The position numbers and the translations under genes were made by a program. From Clostridium sp. AM58-1XD (GTDB lineage: Bacteria; Bacillota; Clostridia; Lachnospirales; Lachnospiraceae): DNA of 64,000 bases. This document shows positions 7,993 through 17,394 of this stretch, piece by piece (the first letter of the stretch is position 1; the number at the start of each line of letters is the position of its first letter). The stretch lies in contig NZ_QSDR01000020.1 of NCBI RefSeq assembly GCF_003464085.1, positions 20,254-84,253 on the forward strand, written 5' to 3'. The notes beneath the pieces were generated by a model that saw nothing but the letters and a program-made list of their open reading frames with translations, was not told where the DNA came from and did no database searches.

Positions 7993-8805
7993 CTACCGGC
8001 CGTTCTTATGTTCTGTATGATCTTCTCTCCAATGTTCTGCATACTCTTTTGGCCGCTTTTCACACTCGCGTGCGATCACGTAAAGCCGTTCACTGTTCTC
8101 CTGCGGAGGTTTCGTTGTAAACGCATCATATGCGGTCATAAATTTCAGACCGGCTTCCTGAAGCGCCTGTCTGACTGTTTCCAACGTATACGCCTTCTGG
8201 TAATGGGTTTCCGTATACTTTCTGTACCGATTTCCCTCTTCTCTGATAAAAAGATTCAGGTCATATTCATTGATCTGCTCCTCTTCATCATAAAAATTAT
8301 CCCATATAAAGCTGCTCTCTTCCCTGTCCTCCGCAATCGTCTGGTCCCCCAGCAGATGTTCATATTTGTAAACCGTGTTCAGATCAAATATAAAAATACC
8401 CTCTGGATCCAGATAGTTATTCACAAGGGAAAACACATGTACCAGGTCCTCGTAATCCATGATATAATTCAGGGAATCGCAGATGCTCACCACTGCCCTG
8501 ACTGTACCGTAAAGTTCGAATTCTCTCATATCCTGCAGAAGATACAGAATATCATGTCCGGACAATGCACGCTTGTCCATGGCGATCTGAAGCATCTCTT
8601 CCGATACATCAACGCCGATCATGTCATACCCTTTTTCAGCCAAGAGCTCCGTCAATGTACCGGTACCGCAGCCCAGGTCCAGAACAAGCCCATCCTCTAT
8701 CCCATATTTTCTCAGTAATCCTGAAAGGTATTCACACCATTCCTCATAGGGAATATTATCCATAAATAAGTCATAAACTGCCGCAAAACCAGAATACGCT
8801 TCCAT
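7993..8805 (-). CDS. Class I SAM-dependent methyltransferase
   Basis: The chosen start at 8805 (MEAYSGFAAVYDLFMD) has GGAGAAGG upstream; an earlier in-frame start at 8829 is less well placed. The protein of about 270 residues shows motif I LVLDLGCGTGTLTELL, the acidic loop MIGVDVSEEML and post-II VRAVVSICDSLNYI, followed by a long DUF-like insert typical of the YjdF/Cyp-like methyltransferases often found beside hslO in Clostridia. The methyl acceptor is unknown. It is co-directional with hslO. Confidence 0.88.
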   Translation of the reverse strand: MEAYSGFAAVYDLFMDNIPYEEWCEYLSGLLRKYGIEDGLVLDLGCGTGTLTELLAEKGYDMIGVDVSEEMLQIAMDKRALSGHDILYLLQDMREFELYGTVRAVVSICDSLNYIMDYEDLVHVFSLVNNYLDPEGIFIFDLNTVYKYEHLLGDQTIAEDREESSFIWDNFYDEEEQINEYDLNLFIREEGNRYRKYTETHYQKAYTLETVRQALQEAGLKFMTAYDAFTTKPPQENSERLYVIARECEKRPKEYAEHWREDHTEHKNGR

Positions 8806-8865
8806 ACGTCCTTCTCCTTTTTTAATCATGCACAGCGGAAATCATATCAGATTTCAAGGCAAAAA

Positions 8866-9519
8866 TCAACTGTGCAAAAGGAAATCCCTTAATTCCTCCA
8901 CGCTCGAGGCCAGATAGCAGGACTTGACGCCTTCCATTTCTTCTCTGCTTCCATATCCGTACAAAACGCCTACACATTCTACTCCGGCTTCCTCTGCTCC
9001 TATGCAGTCATGTTTTCTGTCCCCAACCATTAGGACACTTTCTTTGTCTTCGATTTTCGCCTGTTCCAGAACATAACGGATGACATCTCCCTTTTTCACC
9101 CTCGTTTCTTCCAAGTCAGCTCCTCCGATCAATTCAAAGTACTGGCTCAATTCAAAATAATCAAGGATGCGCACGGCAAACACTTCCGGTTTTGAGGTCG
9201 CTACCATCAGCCGGTAGCCCGCCTCTTTCAGCTCTCTCAGCATCTCTGGAATCCCTGGATATACCTTATTTTCCTTCCAACCGCGGCTGCTGAAATATTC
9301 TCTGTATTTTTTAATTCCTTCCCCCGCCTGTTCCCAGGAGAAATCGTAATATTCCATAAAACTGTCTTTCAGAGGCGGTCCGATAAACGGGGTCAGCTTG
9401 CTCCTGTCGCTGACCTCAATTCCAAACCCATGAAGCGCATACTGAACGGATTTGGTAATTCCCTCTTCAGGATCTGTTAAAGTACCGTCTAAATCAAAAA
9501 GCAAATACTTTTTCTTCAT
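8866..9519 (-). CDS. HAD-family phosphatase, phosphoglycolate phosphatase-like
   Basis: The 217-residue protein has HAD motif I FDLDGTLTDPEEG (nucleophile Asp and acid/base Asp), a helical C1 cap with IGPPLKDSF, motif II VATSKPEVF, Lys in motif III and motif IV VGDRKHDCIGAEEAG. This matches the PGP/pyrophosphatase PpaX subgroup, which dephosphorylates small phosphoesters or pyrophosphate. The start has GGAG five bases upstream. The substrate is not predictable. Confidence 0.85.
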   Translation of the reverse strand: MKKKYLLFDLDGTLTDPEEGITKSVQYALHGFGIEVSDRSKLTPFIGPPLKDSFMEYYDFSWEQAGEGIKKYREYFSSRGWKENKVYPGIPEMLRELKEAGYRLMVATSKPEVFAVRILDYFELSQYFELIGGADLEETRVKKGDVIRYVLEQAKIEDKESVLMVGDRKHDCIGAEEAGVECVGVLYGYGSREEMEGVKSCYLASSVEELRDFLLHS

Positions 9520-9554
9520 CTTTTCTCCTTCATAGCCAAAAATGTGAATGCACG

Positions 9555-9710
9555 TCAGATCTCATAGCCGTTTTCTTTTAAAATCTGTCGTATTTCCTTC
9601 ATTGACATAAGATAGATTCTTTTCAGTTCCTTCACTGCATGGCCGCTTTCATAATCGGCCAATAACAATTGGACCGTATCACCTTCAACCGGTTTATTCA
9701 TTTGTTGCAT
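9555..9710 (-). CDS. Small hypothetical protein (51 aa)
   Basis: ATG at 9710 with AGGAAG upstream opens a 51-codon frame ending at 9555; a second ATG three codons in is also possible. The sequence is hydrophilic and probably all-helical: DYESGHAVKELKRIYLM is followed by SMKEIRQILKENGYEI, which could form two helices of a DNA-binding turn. I do not recognise a family. It sits between the HAD phosphatase and the pckA terminator, in the same direction. Confidence 0.5.
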   Translation of the reverse strand: MQQMNKPVEGDTVQLLLADYESGHAVKELKRIYLMSMKEIRQILKENGYEI

Positions 9711-9775
9711 TCACTTCCTACCTCACTTTTTTTACTCTCTAAATTATGGCTGCCATATAGGCATAATAAGGAAAA

Positions 9776-9809
9776 GGCGGTCGGTCAGAACTATGCCTGA
9801 CCGGCCGCC
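9776..9809 (-). terminator. Intrinsic terminator after pckA
   Basis: Arms 9776-9788 and 9797-9809 pair over 13 bp with one G-T wobble. On the minus strand the stem is followed by TTTTCCTTATT. Confidence 0.8.
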
Positions 9810-9836
9810 TGTATTCTATTTAAGCAGCAGTACTGC

Positions 9837-11506
9837 TTATTTTAATTCCTCAACTACTTTCTTGATTGCTGCTAAAGCATCCTCAGGAAGCTTGTCGAAT
9901 CCGCCCTTTTCAGTCTCTCTGCTCTGAACGAAATCAACACGATCCTGCATTCTTGCCTTTAACTGGCCAACATACTCCGGATCATTCATATCCGGAACGA
10001 AGCTTCCCAATCCATGATTTCGATATCGGAGAATGGTCCCCACTGATGGAAGGAAGCTGTTCCTTCTACAATTGCCTCCAGAATACCTAATGTATCCTTA
10101 GGCTGAACCTTCTTGCCCATGAAATCACCTGTATTAACGATGTAGCAGTCTACATTCTTCTCAGCAACGAGCTTTTTGAACTTCTCATAGTCGTTAACCA
10201 GAGGATATGTTCTGAATGGGTTTGCATATGGCTCAACAACCAGCTTGTTCGGATCTACGCCAGGAGCAAGTCTCTCTGCGTTGGATCTCTTTGTTGCCAG
10301 AGTAGCGCCCATAACGGATGCGAGCTCTGCACCTTTCAGCTTAACTACTGGCGGGATGGTTGGGTCTTTCATAATCCAGAAGATTGCGTTAACCGGAGAA
10401 GCAATTCTGTCTACACGGTTTGGAGACCATAATTTAGACTTGATTGCACGTCCGTTACCATTACGGATATCTTCTGTAACGAGAACGATCTTTCCGTCTT
10501 CATCCAGAGTTGCGGAACAGTTCTGTGCTGTTAACAGATACTTGTTGTCCGGGCAGCCTGTAGGATAATCAGCTGTCTTATCAAAATATGTAGGCTCCAT
10601 AGCTACGGAAGCACATGTGTCTGTATTGATAACGAAAGCGTCGTCATGAAGAACCGTAACGCCGTACTTGCCGTCATGTTTAGCATGTGTAAGAGTAGAC
10701 TTACCTGAACCTGAAAGACCGAATACGGAAGCAACATACTTTCTGCCGTCTGCCAGAGTATATTCTTTCTGTCCGCCGTGGCAGGAAGCATAACCGTTAC
10801 GGTTTGCGATTGCCCAGCCGATTGTAAGCGTGCCCTTCTTGTGCTCTCCGAAGTATCTCATACCAAGGATTGCTGCACAGTTGGTAGCTGTATTGAAGTA
10901 AGATAAGCACTTGCCGTCACAGATATCTGTCTGATCTGTGCCCTTCCACTGAGGATCAGAGAAGATATAAACGTCTGGCTCATCACCGATCTGACGGGAT
11001 TCTTTGTACATCTTAACGTACTGATCAGACATGTACTGGAAGTTCAGCATCCAGTTGTAAAGAATGTTTTCTTCGCCCTGCGGAATCATGAGGTGTGCCT
11101 TTACCATAAATTCAGGATCAAGGCCGATGAATACTTCTGCATGATACATCTTTTTCCATCTAGTATCATAGATTGCGTCCATAACGACTTTGTCAAGTCT
11201 CTCGCAGTCTACACCTGGCTCTCCTGCAATTCTTCTTGCAGCAGCATAACGGCCGGTAATGGCTCCGTCATTGAATAAAAGAACTCTTGCGTCCTTCTCA
11301 AGACCGAATTCCTCTCCTCTGTATACAGGCATGTCTGTAACAACAGTACCCGGAGCGTTCTTTGCTAAGTTATAAGCCTCTTTTAAAGTATTTACCTTTA
11401 CTACGTTGTTGCCATAGAAAGCAGCTTCAATAATAGATCTGGTTTTTGCAAAACCTGGTTTACCTTTACCAATTTCACTAAGTGGATAATAAGCTTTTGT
11501 TGCCAT
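9837..11506 (-). CDS. pckA: Phosphoenolpyruvate carboxykinase (ATP), one frameshift near 10003
   Basis: PckA interconverts oxaloacetate + ATP and phosphoenolpyruvate + CO2 + ADP; in anaerobes it often runs in the carboxylating direction. The main frame covers residues 1 to about 500 with the kinase-1a P-loop VFGLSGSGKSTLTH, the metal-binding HDDAFVI and the nucleotide-contacting region ENAVILTE-like (VTEDIRNGNGRA). At about 10002 the frame breaks after IEIMDWE; adding one G gives WEGFVPDMN and the conserved tail RMQDRVDFV, ETEKGGFDKLP to the stop at 9837, about 556 residues in all. GGAGGAA precedes the ATG at 11506. It has its own promoter and terminator. Confidence 0.96.
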
Positions 11507-11541
11507 TGGATAATTCCTCCTTTTAATCGAAATTTGTCCCT

Positions 11542-11570
11542 ATTATCTCATCTATGTATAAAAAAGTCAA
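11542..11570 (-). promoter_or_regulatory. Sigma-70 promoter of pckA
   Basis: Minus strand -35 TTGACT (11570-11565), 17-base spacer, -10 GATAAT (11547-11542). Confidence 0.75.
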
Positions 11571-11596
11571 TATATTGTTCTGAGAAAAAAACAAAG

Positions 11597-11624
11597 TATA
11601 CAATATGCAGTATTTCTATACAAT
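11597..11624 (-). repeat. Direct repeats upstream of the pckA promoter
   Basis: ATTGTATA on the minus strand occurs at 11624-11617 and 11604-11597, 20 bp apart start to start (two helical turns) and 27 bp upstream of the -35. The spacing suits a dimeric activator or repressor; the factor is unknown. Confidence 0.5.
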
Positions 11625-13343
11625 TTCAGAATAAAATACAAACTGGTTTTTTCCGTTCCTTTTTGCTTCATATGTCGCCTGATCCGCCTTTTCCAGCAGG
11701 GTTCTGACGTCCTTGCCGTCCCTGGGATACATGGCGATTCCAATGCTGCATGAAACAGGCAGTTCTTCCTGAAGACTGTCTGAAATCAGTTCGCAGACGG
11801 CATTGCACAGACGGCGGGCACACAGCTTCACTCCAGCTCTGGAATCGGCCGGAGACAGGCAGATGACGAATTCGTCTCCTCCGATTCTGCCGCTCAGATC
11901 TGTTGAACGCAGCACCTTGTGAAAGATATCGGAAATTCCCTGAAGCAGTTCGTCCCCTTTCGTATGTCCAAAAGTATCATTGACCAGTTTAAAGTTGTCA
12001 AGGTCCATAAACAGTACTGCAGCCGGCGAGCTGTTCCTGGCAATCCTGTCTGAGATCAGATCCTTTACCGACTGGTTGTACAGACCGGTCAGAGGATCCG
12101 TCTGGGCACGGACGAGTGCTGACTGCAGCAGCTCATTCTGCACTTTCTGTTCCATGTAAATTTGTGTAATATCAGTTCTGGAAAGCAGTATCATCTGCTT
12201 TTCTCTATCATAATACAGATATTGATGTCTTTTATGGGTATACCCCCGGATCGGATCCATAACTCCGCAGTAGACCGTGTATTCCCCATACTTATCCAGC
12301 ATCTCCAGAACTCTGTTTATTTCCATTTCGTGAATTACCCGCTCCTGATCCTCCGGCACTACGAACTTTCTGGCATAGCTGGCCATGGATGCTCCATAGT
12401 TATCGCAATCCTCCGGCGGGAGAGGCGTTCCGCTGTCACTGCCGCTGAACATGGTATAGCTGTTGTTCCCTGCATCCAGATAAATAAAGTAATCGCAGTT
12501 GCGGTAGACATACAGATCTACAATGCTCTTCATCAAATGATGTTCGCTGATATCTTTCACCGTAATATATATCTTTTCAGGCATACGGCCGTCTTCCGAG
12601 TTTCCCCGAAGCATGGCCGTGACCTCCACCCAGCCGAAGCTTCCGGCCCCGGCTCTGCACTGAAGGGAAAGGCTGACCGCATCTTTGCCCCTCTTCCACA
12701 TTTCTTTTAGATGATCGATGGAAAATGTCCTCACAAACCGGTTGCGGTCGCACTCATATAACACTCTGACACAGAAAATATCCAGCAGCTCTTTCCATGG
12801 ACCGCAGTAAGAATTCATGTATGGAGCCGGTGTATACTGAATAACAACTGCCCGTTCTTTCTCCACATCCAGTTCCACGATTCCCAGGTGGCTGTTCATA
12901 AAGGCGCCCAATATGCCCGCATTCTGCTGCTGGAGGCTCAGGGCACTGATTTCATTTCCCATATCGGCAATTAAAAACAGGAGAACATCCCTCTCCTTGT
13001 CTTTGACTGCAAACAGGATACCCCTCGTCCAAATGCAGGTGCCGTCTTTTCTCATCTTGCGGAATTCCAGAACTTTTCTGTACTTCCTGTTGATGATCAG
13101 AAACATGCTCTCCGGGCGGAAAGCTTCCAGAAACTGTTCTCTGTCTTCTTCCAGTACACATTTGGAAGCCGATTCGATTCCTCTGACACTCTCTTCTCTC
13201 AGAGGGAGTCCCTCATCAGGCACATAAAAGATCGTACGGAGCACTCTCTCCTTAGGATCCACTTCGTAAAACCCGTCATACTTCTCGCAGAGCACAGACG
13301 CATATTTTTTCATTCTGTCTTCATCAATGATCACATGCTCCAT
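11616..13343 (-). CDS. Diguanylate cyclase with PAS-like sensor region
   Basis: Synthesises cyclic di-GMP from two GTP. The start at 13343 is preferred because GAGGGG lies upstream; a GTG at 13361 is in frame. Of about 575 residues, the first 400 contain PAS-like segments (for example RKMRKDGTCIWTRGILF and RAGAGSFGWVEVTAMLRG), with no transmembrane helix, so it is cytoplasmic. The C-terminal GGDEF domain has DPLTGLYNQ, LFMDLDNFKLVNDTFGH, an intact RIGGDEF active site and an RSTD product-inhibition site five residues before it. It ends 46 bp upstream of the pckA promoter. Confidence 0.9.
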   Translation of the reverse strand: MEHVIIDEDRMKKYASVLCEKYDGFYEVDPKERVLRTIFYVPDEGLPLREESVRGIESASKCVLEEDREQFLEAFRPESMFLIINRKYRKVLEFRKMRKDGTCIWTRGILFAVKDKERDVLLFLIADMGNEISALSLQQQNAGILGAFMNSHLGIVELDVEKERAVVIQYTPAPYMNSYCGPWKELLDIFCVRVLYECDRNRFVRTFSIDHLKEMWKRGKDAVSLSLQCRAGAGSFGWVEVTAMLRGNSEDGRMPEKIYITVKDISEHHLMKSIVDLYVYRNCDYFIYLDAGNNSYTMFSGSDSGTPLPPEDCDNYGASMASYARKFVVPEDQERVIHEMEINRVLEMLDKYGEYTVYCGVMDPIRGYTHKRHQYLYYDREKQMILLSRTDITQIYMEQKVQNELLQSALVRAQTDPLTGLYNQSVKDLISDRIARNSSPAAVLFMDLDNFKLVNDTFGHTKGDELLQGISDIFHKVLRSTDLSGRIGGDEFVICLSPADSRAGVKLCARRLCNAVCELISDSLQEELPVSCSIGIAMYPRDGKDVRTLLEKADQATYEAKRNGKNQFVFYSEIV

Positions 13344-13507
13344 ACCATTCCCCTCTTTCACCTGTCATCTCTTCTCCTATCATATCATACCGAACCAGGC
13401 AATTGGTAATAAATTCCTATAAAATTCCTGATTTTCATCGTAAAATAAGCATTCAGAACACTCCTTATACTCTGTGGAATGCCCTTCCATTGACCCTGAA
13501 AAAGAAA

Positions 13508-13541
13508 AGCCTGCCGGCAGATGGTTTCCTACCGGCAGGCT
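13508..13541 (-). terminator. Intrinsic terminator downstream of the SleB-type gene
   Basis: Arms 13508-13517 and 13532-13541 (AGCCTGCCGG and its complement) pair perfectly. On the minus strand the stem is followed by TTTTCTTTTT. The 130 bp between it and the SleB stop hold GC-rich inverted repeats (GTCAGGCTCGCCTGAC at 13571-13586, and CGCAGCTCGCTGCG) but no gene. Confidence 0.85.
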
Positions 13542-13672
13542 GCTTATTCTCGTGAAGGCAGTGATCCAAAGTCAGGCTCGCCTGACCCTGGCGGCTGCCC
13601 GCGGGGTCAACTCCCACAGTTTGCTGTGCCTTCCAATTTTATGCCTCGCAGCTCGCTGCGGGGTATTTCATT

Positions 13673-14550
13673 TTATTTAAAAAATTCATGGCCGCCATGT
13701 TCAAACAGATATGTAAGATGGCCGTCAAACCACCTCACGGCACCTCTCTCTGATTTTCCCCGGTTCATAAAAACAGGGCGCCCTGAGAATAATCTTCTCC
13801 TGCCAAAGCACGGCTGACACACTCTTTCGTTTTTTCTGATACGCTTACACGGTCAATAAATCCGTTGGATACAGGTGAAAACTGAGACTGCTGGTACACA
13901 ACAGCCTTAACGCTGTCTGGAAACTGTCCGCTTTTTACACGGTTTAGGATGACGTTTGCAACAAGAATCCGTCCTTTGTCATCACAAATCCCGGCTTCTG
14001 CTTCTACAATCTTCAGCAGCACACGATAATCTTCATCCGATAATGATACGGAGCCAGCCTTCTTTCTGGCTTCTTCCTCCGCTTTCCTTCTGGCTTTTTC
14101 TTCTGCAATCCTCTCTTTTTCTCTTTCCCTGCGCCAAAACTCCTGCTTTGTCTCTTCTGCCTTTGTTTTCAGAAGTTCATCATTGACCTGTCTTTTTCTG
14201 ACATCCTCCTCAAGAAGGCTGCCTGTTAAAAGCTGTACGTCTCTCCTTGATTCGGAATCTGTAAGATTAACTTGTATTTTTGCTTCTGTGATAAATGTCG
14301 TTTCTTCCGGCATTCTCTCTTCTTCTCCGTCGGCTTCCCCGCCTCCGGAAGATACGCGGACCGTCTCCGCCATGGCGACTGAACTTCTGCCGCCTGCGCC
14401 AAATCCGCCTGATGTAAGAGTCATCACCGTAATAACTGCTGCAGCCGATACAAACACGGCAGCCATCCGGTGCAGTCTTTTTGTTACTTTCACCGACAGT
14501 GATTTCACAAAACGAAAAACGCCCTGAAGAAATGAGTAAAAAGTCAGCAT
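13673..14550 (-). CDS. SleB-type cell wall hydrolase, membrane-anchored, one frameshift near 13771
   Basis: Start at 14550 (MLTFYSFLQGVFRFVK) follows GAGGAG. A basic cytoplasmic stretch and one transmembrane segment (MAAVFVSAAAVITVM) come first, then a Glu/Arg/Lys-rich coiled coil (about residues 120-165) and a C-terminal Hydrolase_2/SleB catalytic domain: LLKIVEAEAG, VANVILNRVKSGQFP, SQFSPVSNGFI. The frame ends early after SQGALFL; one T added to the run at 13769-13773 restores FFMNRGKSERGAVRWFDGHL-type sequence up to YLFEHGGHEFFK and a stop at 13673. SleB-type enzymes are lytic transglycosylases used in spore germination or wall turnover. Gene length then fits the family. Confidence 0.85.
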
Positions 14551-14840
14551 ACATACTCCTCTTTTCTTATATTCTTCACATGCACAAAGTCCGAAACCGT
14601 CTTCATCGATTCTCTCTTTCTGCATTTTTAGGGGTGACGCCGGTAATTATATGGGACATCCGGAAAAGAAGTCAATGCTTTTTTTACATCTTTGTCACAT
14701 ATTTCTTTTCCCCTTCCTTAATTTTCTTTCTTAATTAGTTAATCCTCACCGAAACCCATTCTAATTATCCCTTAATTTTATCACTTTATGACAGTCATAT
14801 TTTACAAATTTGTTACGCAATTGTTAAATACAACGACGTA

Positions 14841-14872
14841 AAAATAGTGTCGGCTTTCGTCGGCACTATTTT
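14841..14872 (-). terminator. Intrinsic terminator after ybaK
   Basis: AAAATAGTGTCG (14841-14852) pairs with CGGCACTATTTT (14861-14872) with one wobble; the A/T-rich flanks give a T tail on the minus strand. Confidence 0.7.
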
Positions 14873-14880
14873 ATGTAAAC

Positions 14881-15354
14881 CTATTCTTTTATTAACGGAA
14901 CAAATTCGGCCTCTACATATGAGGCAAGCATTTCCGGATTAACCACGATCTGCTTTCCTCTCATCCCTGCACTCACCGCAATCGTATCGAAAATAACGGC
15001 TGTTTCTTCAATATAAGTAGGAAACTTCTTTTTCATTCCAACGGGAGAACACCCGCCACGAATATATCCTGTTACGGAAAGCAGGTCCTTCATGGGGAGC
15101 ATTTCTGCCTTTTTATCTCCTGCTGCCTTCGCCGCTTTCTTTAGATCCAGTTCTTCGTCCACTGGGATACAGCAGACCATATATCCCGTCCGCTCGCCCT
15201 TCAAAACAAGGGTTTTAAACACATTTTCGTGGCTGATTCCCATAACTTCTGCCGCATGAGAACCGGACAGATCATTCTCATCTACTTCATATTCCTTCTC
15301 TTCATACGGAATTCCAGCCTTGTCAAGGAGTCTGCAAACATTCGTTTTTTCCAT
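14881..15354 (-). CDS. ybaK: YbaK/EbsC aminoacyl-tRNA deacylase (Cys-tRNA(Pro) type)
   Basis: The 157-residue protein hydrolyses mischarged Cys-tRNA(Pro), protecting translation fidelity. It has TNVCRLLDKAGIPYEEKEY at the N terminus, the catalytic-pocket segments VFKTLVLKG and VPVDEELDLKKAA-like CIPVDEELDLKKAA, GYIRGGCSPVGMKKKFPTY and AGMRGKQIVVNP, all diagnostic of YbaK. AGGAAG lies upstream. It is 12 bp from the preceding HAD gene, so the two are co-transcribed. Confidence 0.93.
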   Translation of the reverse strand: MEKTNVCRLLDKAGIPYEEKEYEVDENDLSGSHAAEVMGISHENVFKTLVLKGERTGYMVCCIPVDEELDLKKAAKAAGDKKAEMLPMKDLLSVTGYIRGGCSPVGMKKKFPTYIEETAVIFDTIAVSAGMRGKQIVVNPEMLASYVEAEFVPLIKE

Positions 15355-15366
15355 AATAAATACTTC

Positions 15367-16178
15367 CTATTTTAAAGCATCGTGAAACTCTTTTAACAGC
15401 TCTTCCTGATACGCGCCCTTATATGTTCCATTCAGAAAATGACCGAAAGCTTCTTCTCTCAAACGCCTCCAGCACTCTGCCTCACGCCTGATCACCATCG
15501 GGTAAAACAGAACGCCGTTTCTATCAGCAGCGCTGCCGTCTCCCGGAGCATCTCCGATCATGATCACATGATCTTTGTCATACCCTTCTTCCAGAAGCCT
15601 GGCGATACATGCTGTCTTGGAACCGGAGTCCTGAGCCAGAACTTCCTTCACGAGTCCGATCATGCCGTGGCGCGTCCATTCTTTTTCCACAGCCTCTCTG
15701 TTGGCAGAAGAGACGACGGCCAGATCCGCATATTCCCTCATATATTCCAGAGTTTCCTTAACGCCTTCAAAAGGCAGGCTCTCCGGAAGTTCAGCAATCG
15801 CTTTATTTACATGATCCGACCATTCCAGCACCCGTCTCAGCACAGGGCTGTCCCATTCCTCAAGGGCCTTCTTCAGCGCCCCGCTGGAGTAACCGGCAGT
15901 CGATTCCAGCCATTTCATCAAATCGCGAAAGTCCTCTGTTACAATTCCACGTTCTGAACATTCGTTTAAAGTCAGTCCGAGACCTGGAAAACGGTTGATT
16001 CCTCTCGTTTCAGAATAGAGGCTGATTTTGTTCCAGATATCCAGCACTTCCTTCTCATTCGCTTCCAGTCCCCAGGATTTCACCATCTGCGGACCAAAGC
16101 AGCGTTTATGTTTGATATCCATGGTATCCATGGCGCAGCGTCAGAATCCACACACACTAAAAATTCCTTATTTCCCAT
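15367..16178 (-). CDS. HAD-superfamily hydrolase, one frameshift near 16140
   Basis: AAAGGAG precedes ATG at 16178, which starts MGNKEFLVCVDSD, the HAD nucleophile motif DxD. The frame is then lost at about 16139-16141; adding one G gives DSDGCAMDTMDIKHKRCFG and joins the long downstream frame (from 16131). The remainder has motif II AVVSSANREAVEKEW, the Lys-bearing segment and motif IV VIMIGDAPGDGSAA. About 270 residues in total. A phosphatase of unknown substrate; beta-phosphoglucomutase-like fold is possible. It forms a two-gene unit with ybaK. Confidence 0.8.
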
Positions 16179-16238
16179 ACGAACTCCTTTCTGAATCCTT
16201 AGCGATAACCTGCACGCTCTGCGCACAGATCATCGTCT

Positions 16239-17381
16239 TTAATAAATTCCGCCTACGCCAAGGTCTGTATCCAGCGTATTCATATTGTAAACCAGAAGTA
16301 CATCTGTAACCTCCGGGTGTTCACGTATGAAGGAACTCGGCCCCTTCTTATAATATCTGGTGTCGAAGACATAGATTTTCTTATAGTGGTTCACGAGAAA
16401 CGGCACCATAGAATTTGCATAACTGTCTTTAATCAGCACCATCTCCTTGTCCGAATCCGCCGTCTCATTTGTAATTTCAATCAGCGGATGGATATTATTA
16501 AGAAACATAGAGTACTTGTCTTTCTTATCCAGATAGTCAAAATTATACAGGGAATCCGTGATCTCTTTTGTATCCAGGTAGGAAACCGTCAGGCTGTTCT
16601 TCGGATTTTCAAAGATGGTAATCGTATCGCTCCCGATCCGCCCGTCATTCAGTTTGGAATAGATCGTTCCTTTAAAGTCCGTGGCAACCTCTTTTTTATC
16701 GAGCTGTTCCATCTCCACAGGAACAATTCCCTTTGCCTCGCAGTAGGCCCTGTACGCCGTGTAGGCGCCGTAACTCGTCCAATGGTGGTCCGTCCGGTAA
16801 TACAGCTCCATTTCATCTTTTGCACTCATGAGTGCATCATAACAGTCGATGGGAGGCACGCCCGATTTTTCATATATTTCTTTTCTCGTTTCCAGCTGGC
16901 TTCTCACAGGTGCGAAAGCCGGAAGCTTGTCCGCATATATGGTAACCGCCGTAGGTACCAGCATAAGCGATACGTCGGCAGAATCGACGGCTTTAAAGAA
17001 TTTCCCGAAGTTTCCCGTTATCTTCTCCGTATTCTTCGGCGCTTTATATTCCTCAATCAGGTAACCGTCATCGGCAATATAAATACCATTGATTTCTCTC
17101 TTTCCCAGCGCGATCTCCGTTTCCGCCTTTACCCCCATAAACACATCTCTCAGAGGAAAATGATCTGCCAGATAGCTTTGAAGATCGGAAGTAAATTTCC
17201 CTTCTTTCAAATCTTTGAAGCTCAGTTGTGGAAACTTCTCCAGATATCTGTTTTCGCTTTCCGAAAACGCCTGTTTTTTCATCAGGAAAAAAGCACCGGA
17301 AAATGACAGTATCAGAATGGAAAGCAGGATTACGGCCACCGACTGTATCTTCATCGTATTCGTCAAATGTTTTTCTCTCAT
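16239..17381 (-). CDS. DHHW family protein (AlgX/AlgJ-like O-acetylation partner)
   Basis: Start ATG 17381 has AGGAGG nine bases upstream (within the end of the MBOAT gene). The 380-residue protein has an N-terminal anchor (residues 13-33) and an extracytoplasmic SGNH-like domain with the signature TDHHWTSYGAY (DHHW at 198-201) and a C-terminal LIKDSYANSMVPFL catalytic-Ser block. Such proteins accept acyl groups from an MBOAT partner and move them to a secreted glycan, as AlgJ/AlgX do in alginate acetylation. It is the last gene of the SGNH-DUF4358-MBOAT-DHHW operon. The target glycan is unknown. Confidence 0.88.
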   Translation of the reverse strand: MREKHLTNTMKIQSVAVILLSILILSFSGAFFLMKKQAFSESENRYLEKFPQLSFKDLKEGKFTSDLQSYLADHFPLRDVFMGVKAETEIALGKREINGIYIADDGYLIEEYKAPKNTEKITGNFGKFFKAVDSADVSLMLVPTAVTIYADKLPAFAPVRSQLETRKEIYEKSGVPPIDCYDALMSAKDEMELYYRTDHHWTSYGAYTAYRAYCEAKGIVPVEMEQLDKKEVATDFKGTIYSKLNDGRIGSDTITIFENPKNSLTVSYLDTKEITDSLYNFDYLDKKDKYSMFLNNIHPLIEITNETADSDKEMVLIKDSYANSMVPFLVNHYKKIYVFDTRYYKKGPSSFIREHPEVTDVLLVYNMNTLDTDLGVGGIY

Positions 17382-17394
17382 ATCAGTCAGCCTC

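Noticed and set aside
16317..17306. 329-codon plus-strand frame opposite the DHHW gene
   Set aside because: It is a shadow of a well-supported minus-strand gene; the product is His/Arg/Phe-rich with no domain.
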